Shown here: one piece after another, positions 57,417 through 64,000 of the stretch | Layout: every line of letters starts with the position of its first letter | Numbering within the stretch: the first letter of the stretch is position 1 | From: Papiliotrema nemorosa | Taxonomy: Eukaryota; Basidiomycota; Tremellomycetes; Tremellales; Rhynchogastremaceae | DNA: 64,000 nucleotides | Direction: 5' to 3' | NCBI GenBank assembly: GCA_032158125.1 | Contig: JASKOT010000003.1 | Location: forward strand, 62,001-126,000 | The notes under the pieces: generated by a model | What the model was told of the DNA's origin: nothing | The model's database searches: none | The model's input: only the letters and a program-made list of their open reading frames with translations | Position numbers and translations under genes: made by a program

Positions 57417-58770
57417 ATGCCTCCTAAGAAGGAAGTCAAGGAAAAGCCGCTCAAGCCCGACCAAGGTGAGCTGCTTTGAAGAGTTCCAAGTGGTTGGGAG
57501 TGCTGATTTGTTCAGCTGAGGAGGTGCGTCGCTCTCTCAGTTTACTGACACGCCCCTTCTCTGACCTTTTCTCACAATCGTCTGGTCGGTGCGGTATTGC
57601 AGGAGCAAGCTCAAACCTCCGTCCTCCCGCTTCACCCCTTCTCCCTTGACCAGATAACATTTCGCAGCGGGTACTAATGACAGTGCATAGAGCAATACAT
57701 GAAATCGGTGAGTGGATCCCTGTACCTAGCGGAACAGCTCATGTCTAGGTCAACAGACCATACTCGAGCAGTGAGCGACCTTGCCCTACATTTAGCTCAC
57801 CTGAAGCGGACGTCTCGATGAATCTGAAGGGCAAGGTGCCTAAACCCCTCACACAGAAGGTCATGCTTGCACTGGCTGGTCAGCTGAAACTTGTTGCTTG
57901 AGGTTCCAGCTGATGGCGTAGAGAAGGGAGTTTTGACGGTGAAAGCGTACGGCAAACAGACAATCTTTGTCTATAATCAGGTAAATCCCGATGTCGCTGA
58001 TCACACAGTCTGACACTAGTCCACTCTTGATGTCGCATCGGGAGACGATCTTGTTGGACTAGATGAGCAATTGAGAGAAATCAAGGCCGAGCTGGACGAC
58101 AAGAGGAAAGAATACAAGGCACTCAGTACTGGTCAGTCATCCGAAACTCTCCTCGCGTGTTGCATTCCATCTTCCAAGAACTCGCTGCAAAACTCGAATT
58201 GCCCCAAACGAAAGATCTCCAATCTGAAATCAGCACAGTCAAAGCCGCCGTCAGTAGTGGCATTTCTGTGTTTATCCATTCCCGGCTGATTATCAGAACG
58301 AAACCACCGTCAAGGCTCTCCTCCCTTACCGTGGCGACGATGATGGCAATGACAAGGTCGAGCCGATGTCGGAAGAGGATATCAAGAAGATCGACAAGGA
58401 CTTTGACAAATGGCGGAAACAATGGATCGATCGAAGAAAGGTGTACAAGGAGTAAGCCTTCGACCACGATTCATCACCTGCTGACAGCCTTAGACTCATG
58501 GGGATGATGAGCGAGGGTGGACAAGTCCTCGATACTGCCTCGTTTGAGGATGACCAAGGCATAAACTCCGACGACGAAGAAGCAAAGGAGATCGAACAAG
58601 GGGAATTCTGCCAGGCTCGACCGATGCTGCGTAAGCCTCCTGCAAAGAAAGCTGTTGCGGCGCCGCCAACGGCGACGGTCGCTGCAAAACGGACTGCCGA
58701 GATTGCCTCTACTCCGGAGGCTGAGGAGAACAGTCAGCAGAAAAAGAGGGCGAAAAAGGTCAAGGCTTAG
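57417..58770 (+). CDS. HOP2: meiotic homologous-pairing protein HOP2 (PSMC3IP/TBPIP)
   Basis: HOP2 works with Mnd1 to promote Dmc1/Rad51 strand exchange in meiosis. Ten exons are inferred. Exon 1 is 57417-57465, followed by exons of 8 nt (57516-57523), 24 nt (57684-57707) and 22 nt (57749-57770), then 57807-57878, 57910-57980 and larger ones. They rebuild the winged-helix start ECIEQYMKSVNRPYSSTDVS, MNLKGKVPKPLTQKVMLALA and GVLTVKAYGKQTIFVYNQ, which align with human PSMC3IP (YLQEQNRPYSSQDV, MYGKQKIYF). A coiled coil follows (DEQLREIKAELDDKRKEYKA). Then comes FDKWRKQWIDRRKVYKELMG, equivalent to the human EWRKRKRMATEL block. The C-terminus is longer than in animals and ends in a Lys-rich, NLS-like KKRAKKVKA. 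Confidence 0.88.
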
Positions 58771-59254
58771 GCGGGATCACACGAGGCCGACGGGGCAAGC
58801 AAGCTCAGCCTTGTGTAAGCCTCAGATTTGTGCAAGGTATAAATTGGTAAGGTAAACCAAGGTGGATCTGACCCGACCCCACCATGCATGGTATCTCGAG
58901 CCAATCTTGGAATTCGTGACTGATTCGTCAGCTGAAGTTCCGCTGGAATATCTACGACTCTTCCGTTGGAAAGTCGGACAATTTTCCGGCCGGAAGCGGA
59001 TTCAGGGTCATTTTTGTCAGCTTGGCTTACTTGATCCTTCCCAAGCTCATGTCACCCTTCCTACGGCCTACGGGCGATCTTTCTGGACAGTTCGATGGCG
59101 TCAACTGCCAAAATGGTAAGGATAAATGTATAAAGGAGAAGAAGCACATCGCATTACTGATTCTCTTTCTCACTACGCTGAATACTCATCCAAAATCTTT
59201 CGCCTCCTTGCTGTTATCCTAGCTCTCGTTTCTTACATTATCTACACAAGCACA
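58771..59254. other. intergenic region upstream of the nitroreductase gene
   Basis: This 484-bp gap holds the HOP2 3' end and the promoter of the next gene. A TATAAAG at 59129-59135 is the only clear element. No additional exon is supported. Confidence 0.5.
59129..59135 (+). promoter_or_regulatory. TATA box of the nitroreductase gene
   Basis: TATAAAG lies 120 bp upstream of the ATG at 59255, followed by a pyrimidine-rich leader, as at the AKR gene. Confidence 0.5.
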
Positions 59255-60112
59255 ATGGCCACTTCTAACTCTGAAGCTTTCTTCGAGGCTGTCGAGGTGA
59301 GTCACCATCCTAATCCGTTACCACGCCCCGATGTCACAGCCCTGCTTGTAGCACATCTAATGTGTAGAACCGACGATCCTACTATGTCCTCTCTGACAAA
59401 TCGTCCATCTCCGACGAGCGAATCAAGGAGGTCGTCGAGCGAGCCGTCAAACACGCCCCTACCTCTTTCAACATGCAATCCTCTCGAGTCGTCGTCGTCA
59501 CCGGACAAAAGAACAAGGATCTCTGGAAAGCCGTTGGAGACTCTTACAAGACCCTCCTCGGTGGTGATGGTGAGTTTAGACTCTGCATGCAACCAGACTC
59601 GTAGCTGATTTTGTAGCCGAGCAGGAGAAACAGACGGACGGAAAGATTGCCTCTTTCTCTGCTGGTTACGGAACTGTCCTCTTCTTTGAAGATGACTCTG
59701 TGATCAACGGTTGGATCGGAAACATGCCTGCCCTCGCTCAAGGTGAGTCTTTGCAATACAACCCATGCGCTGTATCGAGGCTAAAATCTAGCCTTCCCCG
59801 TTTGGTCAGCCCACCAAACTGGTATCCTCCACTACATCGTCTGGACCGCTTTGGAGAAGGAGGGTCTCGGAGCTTCTTTGCAACACTACGGTGAATACAC
59901 TAGCGAAACTCAATCGGCCATCCACAAGCTGTTCGACATTCCTACTTCCTGGAAGGTGAGCTGAGATCTCACGACGGGGATGAAGACGGGTGCTGATGAA
60001 ATAGAACACTGCTATTCTGCCATTCGGTGTCGCTACCGCTGGACCGGGTAACCCCGCCCACCCCAAGACTTTCCAACCCCTCGAGGACCGAGTCAAGGTC
60101 TTCTTCTCGTAG
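59255..60112 (+). CDS. nitroreductase-family protein (Frm2/Hbn1-like)
   Basis: This is an FMN-dependent oxidoreductase-fold protein. Six exons are inferred. MATSNSEAFFEAVENRRSYY contains the N(R)R start of the flavin site; the protein continues IKEVVERAVKHAPTSFNMQS, SSRVVVVTGQKNKDLW, KIASFSAGYGTVLFFEDDSV and GILHYIVWTALEKEGLGASL. It ends LPFGVATAGPGNPAHPKTFQ, then VKVFFS with TAG 60110-60112. The A-PTSFN-QSSRVVV and GLGASLQHY blocks are typical of the yeast Frm2/Hbn1 group, small nitroreductases linked to fatty-acid and redox signalling. About 205-210 residues is normal for that group. The physiological substrate is unknown. Confidence 0.9.
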
Positions 60113-60427
60113 ATGGGGTAAGATGCCCGTTCGGCGCGGTATGGGACATCCCCACATTGCGACAAGGATGAGGTCAAGCAGGGTTGAATCCTAAGGATTA
60201 GGATCATTTGTAGATATTCTAGATTCGTTATCCCAGGTCATGATGTATGAAATGACAATTTCACAGTCTATCGCAGCCCTGGACTGACTTGTTCTTAGCT
60301 TGATGCGAAGCATGGCGTCCGAAGAGCTTCGAATATGGAGATGACGCCCAATCCATACAACAATACATGCCACATGTCAAACTTCAAGTTCAAGCTTGCC
60401 ATGACAGACCTCGCCCGTTGACAAGTC
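60113..60427. other. convergent intergenic region
   Basis: This 315-bp space lies between the nitroreductase stop and the stop of the minus-strand membrane protein. No gene or repeat was found. Confidence 0.5.
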
Positions 60428-61726
60428 TACGATTTACCCTTCTCCTTATCACCTCCTTTATTCTCCTCATTCTTCTTTGCTGCCCACGGGACAAGGAACT
60501 GTCATCAGCTTCGTCCCGCATAGTGCACGTTGCATCTCGCGATCCCACACTGATCGAGCACAAGTGTACTTACCATGAAAGCGATTATGCTCGGGATGAT
60601 ACTGCCCAAAACGATCCATCCGGCCCATTGAGCCCACAATTCCGTCCCGTAAGCTGCACCGGGATCATCCATATCAGGTCCCACCCTCGCCATCAAATCT
60701 CTCGTGGAGATTGTACCCCCATTGAAGCCTGTGATGACTGTGCCGGTGGGTTGAGCGGTGTTGACTAAGACTGTGGTTGCGGTAGCCATAGCTGTACGAG
60801 CGGCTGTGGTTATCGTTCGAGTGATCACTCCTCCACCTTCAAAGACGACACCTCCCCCATCGACTCGTTGTAGATCACTGTAATCAGCTGAGATGCTGGT
60901 TTAGGCTGGATTTATGATTTAGATCATTATGGAGGAAAAGGCAGCAAGCGGATAGAAGAGATGAGGAGATAGGCGGGAGATGTTCACTCACGGTGGAGAA
61001 TGTGAACCTCCCTTGAGACCGTAGAATGTCTGACTCATGTATAGGATCACCAGAAACAACTTGAGAAACCCGTTGGCGATGACAAAGTAGAACAAGCCTT
61101 TGTTGTGTTCTCCAGCGACGATACCGTTTGCGTAAAACACTGGGAGAGTCAGCACCATGTGAATCCTTAATCCAATAATCACGTCTCTAGACAGAGACAG
61201 GGATGCATGACAGCCATATGGCGACTTACTGGCGACATAGTGACCACCAAACTCGTTATACGAGGCTTTCCGCCAAGCGAGATCAGAGGCAATCACCATA
61301 GTAGCAAAGACCACGATTGACAGCTGACATCAGCCCAGCCATTATAGATGCCAAAGATGAGCGGAGATCTCACTTGAAACAATATCATCCACACTGCTGA
61401 ACCGAGATGCTAAATTGTCAGTCTCGCTCTAATCACACGGTAGAACCCACTTTGGGCGCATTGGTCCATCCCACATACCCACATCCGTCTTCTCCCACAT
61501 AATGTCTCGCGGCTTTCTGTTCAGTTGCGTCCTATGGCGATTTTCCTGACTCACGATAAGCATGCCCATATTGCTTGACATAGTTGTTGAAATCGTTTAC
61601 TATGATGATCACCTCGGCGATGATGAGCATGATGATAGCAAGGATCCCAACTACATTGAACAAGACACATATCCAGATCCAGATGGTGGGGAACGTTTCG
61701 GCCCCGATCCATTGGTTCTTGGCCAT
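60428..61726 (-). CDS. four-TM membrane protein of unknown function
   Basis: From ATG 61726 the protein reads MAKNQWIGAETF, then a long hydrophobic segment (WIWICVLFNVVGILAIIMLI). Small exons follow, then a second hydrophobic segment (FATMVIASD preceded by HLGSAVWMILFQ), a third (YFVIANGFLKLFLVILYMSQ) and, after a Thr/Ala-rich loop, a fourth (WAQWAGWIVLGSIIPSIIAF). It ends FLVPWAAKKNEENKGGDKEK with TAG 60428-60430. Seven or more exons are inferred, and the small ones near 61340-61520 are uncertain. I do not recognise the family. The four-TM layout with a Lys-rich cytosolic tail suggests an endomembrane protein. It lies next to the Ctr copper transporter on the same strand, but no functional link is shown. 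Confidence 0.65.
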
Positions 61727-62289
61727 GTTGTGAGGAGGATAAGTAGATTAGGTAACCACAGCGTTAGTGTGACCGGCAGACGTGTTTGAAGCCAGTCCAC
61801 TGTTAGGGGTGTAGGAAGTGACGGAGTATTACCGGAGTCCACGTCGGACCAGCAAGAGTGAGTTTAAGAAGAAGGTGTGGATGACGAGTGATGTATGATG
61901 ACGGGAGGATGGGGTTGAGCTGAAGCCTTCTCGCCCCTTTCGCCTTTATAGGTTTCCATCTCCGGGTCTGCCATCTCGAAGAATCTATTCCATCTCCGCT
62001 CGATCATATGACGTCTCACTCTCCTAGCCCTCCTTTCTTTGCCAGCCCTAACAGTGCTGAAACGCCACGTCGTAGCCAGTGTCAAAGTGTTTGAGCTGGC
62101 CATGTTTTGCAATCTTCAAAGGATCTTGGATGTGCAACACCTGTCTGACCGATCGTTAGTATTCCAGCGCCTTCCAGTCGGTCAAGATTGTATCTCCGCT
62201 CGACGATTGGCGCATTTGCTTGGGATGGGGTCAGAGCCCAGCCTTAAAAGGCCAATCGTATCCCATCTAGGTGTTACATCGATACAGGT
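61727..62289. other. region between the four-TM gene and the copper transporter
   Basis: This 563-bp gap between two minus-strand genes contains a minus-strand open frame (62103-61864) discussed separately. A well-formed branch site and acceptor (actaac...cagacag, minus strand near 62146-62165) also suggests a spliced transcript here. Confidence 0.4.
61864..62103 (-). CDS. possible small basic protein (orphan ORF)
   Basis: ATG 62103 opens 79 codons (MASSNTLTLATTWRFSTVRA, then a basic RRARRVRRHMIERRW stretch, then a Ser/Pro tail ending SSSTPSS). It lies between a Ctr gene and a membrane-protein gene on the same strand. A strong-looking acceptor about 40-60 bp upstream would suit a spliced 5' leader. 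There is no recognised homology. It could equally be part of the 5' leader of the four-TM gene. Confidence 0.25.
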   Translation of the reverse strand: MASSNTLTLATTWRFSTVRAGKERRARRVRRHMIERRWNRFFEMADPEMETYKGERGEKASAQPHPPVIIHHSSSTPSS

Positions 62290-63361
62290 CTAATGACATG
62301 CCAACCCCTTGTTCCCCGCTGGCGATACAATCGATCTGGAAGTTAGCTCACCCTCTACTGTATGCGTAATAATGCAGGCCTACCCAACATCAATCTCTCC
62401 TTCGTATAAGACGTGACCAATGAATGCGCCAATAACAATGGAGAGGAATAGAAAGGTGTTATATGTCATAGCGACCAACATGAGCTGCCTAATCAGCACG
62501 TGTACATCACAAAGGATATCCACGTCGATAGATCGTCATTCAGGATGGACTCTCAGTCCGAGGGGAATGGGATTTGAAGAGGGTGGACTAACCCAGAATG
62601 ATATGGCTACAGATACAGCGTACAATCCTGCCCGAATTACTCGCATGCCCAAACTCAACTTGACCCTATTCATCAGTACCTTGATAAACCACACCATTTC
62701 TAGTAGTGTATGACTCACAGTCCCATCCTCCCTGCTCCCGTCTCTATAGCAGCGTAACCAGCCTGATTAGGGGGGATCAGACTCTGTCTCCTTCCTACGC
62801 CGCCCATCCCTCCACCTCCATGTTCAGACATCAACCCGACTCCCAGACTCTCTCTCCTTGATGCGGGGTTCAGAGAGGATTTCGAGTCGGTGTATATTGT
62901 TATAGCGAGCGTGCGGTCAAAGTTCCGGATGTAGTGGAGGAGCGAAGCGTATAGCATCGAAATGAGGATGATGATAAAGCTGTAGGTCAGACTCGGCTTA
63001 AAACACTGCACACTCTCAATACCTCAGAGATTTGAAGAGGGATACAGCCCGGAAGAGATGGAGGAGGAAAGCCGACGTACCAAGAGAAGATCATGGTCAT
63101 GGGTCCAGTGATGTGCCATGAGGAGAAGACGACACAGACGTCCTGGACATCGCTATTCCACAACATGTTCATCTGCCGTCAGCTACCGCTCGACACAGGC
63201 ATCCCATCCATCAGAAGTGCCCCCAGTCCCAGCTGAGAGGAAAGCCTTGCTTGGAGGTAGAAGTGGCCGACTCAACTTACCGAGCACATGCGCATGGGCG
63301 CGTCCGAGCCATGATCCGGCATTGGCATGGGCATATTATGCCCCGAATGATCATGCTCCAT
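62290..63361 (-). CDS. Ctr-family copper transporter
   Basis: This is a high-affinity or vacuolar copper(I) channel that acts as a trimer. The start MEHDHSGHNMPMPMPDHGSD at 63361 is a His/Met-rich copper-binding ectodomain with clustered Met motifs, followed by MRMCSMNMLWNSDVQDVCVV. TM1 lies in SSWHITGPMTMIFSW and the joined SFIIILISMLYASLLHYIRN. A variable cytosolic loop with GGGGMGGVGRRQS follows. TM2 has the essential MxxxM in LMLVAMTYN, and TM3 has GxxxG in IGAFIGHVLYEGE. The last exon (62290-62335) joined across intron 62336-62383 gives GSIVSPAGNKGLACH, close to the Ctr C-terminal KGMACH. This end replaces the earlier apparent stop at 62380. No obvious Cuf1-type copper response element was seen upstream. 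Confidence 0.9.
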
Positions 63362-63762
63362 CTTGATGCTGCACGAGAGTACGTTCGACTGCGAAAGAAA
63401 AGTACAAGCACAAATGCAAAGAAAGGGAGCCGTCTTTTTGATCGTGTGTGGTCTAGACGACGATCATCTTCTCGCCGAGGGGCGGATGGAATGGATGAGA
63501 AGGCAACTTTACTAATCCGGCCAAAACATGTCTCTCGTTCTCTCCTTCTCAGGATAGTCCGTAAACCTTACTTGCAGTCTTCTGTACCTTCTACGCCTTC
63601 TGCATCCGAGCTTGGTATTTAGTCCGTACACAGGGTCAAGCGAAATTTACAAGGGATGCGTGTCTAGATCAATCGCCGTGCATACCATAATCATGGACCA
63701 CGTTACGGCAAAAGAGATCAATTGGCCAAACCTCACCACGCCATTGTGGATCCCTCCACAGT
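63362..63762. other. promoter region of the copper transporter
   Basis: This 401-bp gap lies between the Ctr start and the end of the next minus-strand gene. No coding exon is supported. I searched by eye for TTTGCTC/GCTGA copper elements and found none that is convincing. Confidence 0.4.
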
Positions 63763-64000
63763 CTAGTGCCAGAAGAGCGCGATTAGTATGACTAGTATCG
63801 ATATCAAGATAGCGATGAGCGGTCCAGACATGCCATCGAAAGAAGCAGGAACGACGATAGCCCGGATTGTATTGTCTGGACTAGCCGAAACGAGCAACGA
63901 AGCCGAAGGGTTGAAGCGCAAAGCCGTCGGAGGAAAGGAGTGCGCATGGAGTATCTTCAGCAATGGCTAAGATGATAAGCATGCTTGTGATATATGCAAC
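63763..64000 (-). CDS. SEC12: C-terminal exon of a SEC12-like Sar1 exchange factor (partial)
   Basis: The gene enters from the right edge; the last exon is 63966-63763 after an acceptor at 63967-63968 (ttag). It reads LLKILHAHSFPPTALRFNPS, then ASLLVSASPDNTIRAIVVP, a final WD40 blade. A single C-terminal membrane anchor follows (GPLIAILISILVILIALFWH) and then the stop. A WD40 end directly followed by a C-terminal TM is the layout of Sec12/PREB, the ER membrane GEF that activates Sar1 for COPII budding. The name is inferred from one exon. Confidence 0.65.

Noticed and set aside
62380..62382. TAG read as the end of the copper transporter (…EGEIDVG stop)
   Set aside because: A gtaggc donor and gctaac...ccag acceptor join to GSIVSPAGNKGLACH, matching the Ctr C-terminus, so the stop is intronic.

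Overview
The window is a gene-dense stretch of a basidiomycete nuclear chromosome, most likely from a Tremellomycete (Cryptococcus/Kwoniella/Tremella-like). The grounds are: most genes are cut by many short introns, mostly 40-60 nt, with GTRNGT donors and CTRAY-like branch points near the acceptor; CGA is the dominant Arg codon; GC content looks near one half; and the products are standard fungal housekeeping proteins with basidiomycete-style low-complexity tails. I saw no transposon, rRNA, tRNA, CRISPR array or bacterial-type operon. Exon boundaries were read by eye from splice signals and protein-family continuity, so small boundary errors are possible. Layout, left to right: (1) the 3' end of an unidentified acidic protein (1-761); (2) a Ki-67-like FHA chromosome protein (1152-4826); (3) a Zn2Cys6 transcription factor (minus) divergent from an NAD(P)-binding SDR/epimerase; (4) Xaa-Pro aminopeptidase P; (5) a membrane-anchored, probably mitochondrial J-protein; (6) the TPR co-repressor SSN6/CYC8 (minus), with an unusually long upstream region; (7) a Nudix/TPP-hydrolase-like protein; (8) prefoldin subunit 5 divergent from glutamine-dependent NAD+ synthetase; (9) exocyst SEC6 divergent from MAK11; (10) a BET double-bromodomain protein (BDF1); (11) a secreted Ala/Gly-rich protein of unknown function; (12) an aldo-keto reductase; (13) COQ9 divergent from methionine synthase MET6; (14) a RAD57/XRCC3-like RAD51 paralogue; (15) a glutathionyl-hydroquinone reductase; (16) a CLC chloride channel, a senescence/spartin-domain protein and mitoribosomal uS19m (all minus); (17) CCT3; (18) TMA46 divergent from HOP2; (19) a nitroreductase-family protein; (20) a four-TM protein and a Ctr copper transporter (both minus); and (21) the C-terminal exon of a SEC12-like Sar1 exchange factor, cut by the right edge. 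The genes do not form one pathway. Several divergent pairs share short promoters: transcription factor/SDR, GIM5/QNS1, SEC6/MAK11, COQ9/MET6, RSM19/CCT3 and TMA46/HOP2. The most distinctive structural feature is a set of microexons and very short introns: a 3-nt exon in NAD synthetase, an 11-nt exon in the aldo-keto reductase, 23- and 16-nt exons in aminopeptidase P, a 16-nt exon in the FHA gene, and a run of 8-, 24- and 22-nt exons plus 36- and 31-nt introns in HOP2. Each was inferred because it restores a conserved protein motif. The best candidate for under-described biology at the protein level is the FHA protein, which combines an N-terminal FHA domain, a GVR..LDGLxELY element resembling the Ki-67 repeat, and a repetitive basic C-terminus.
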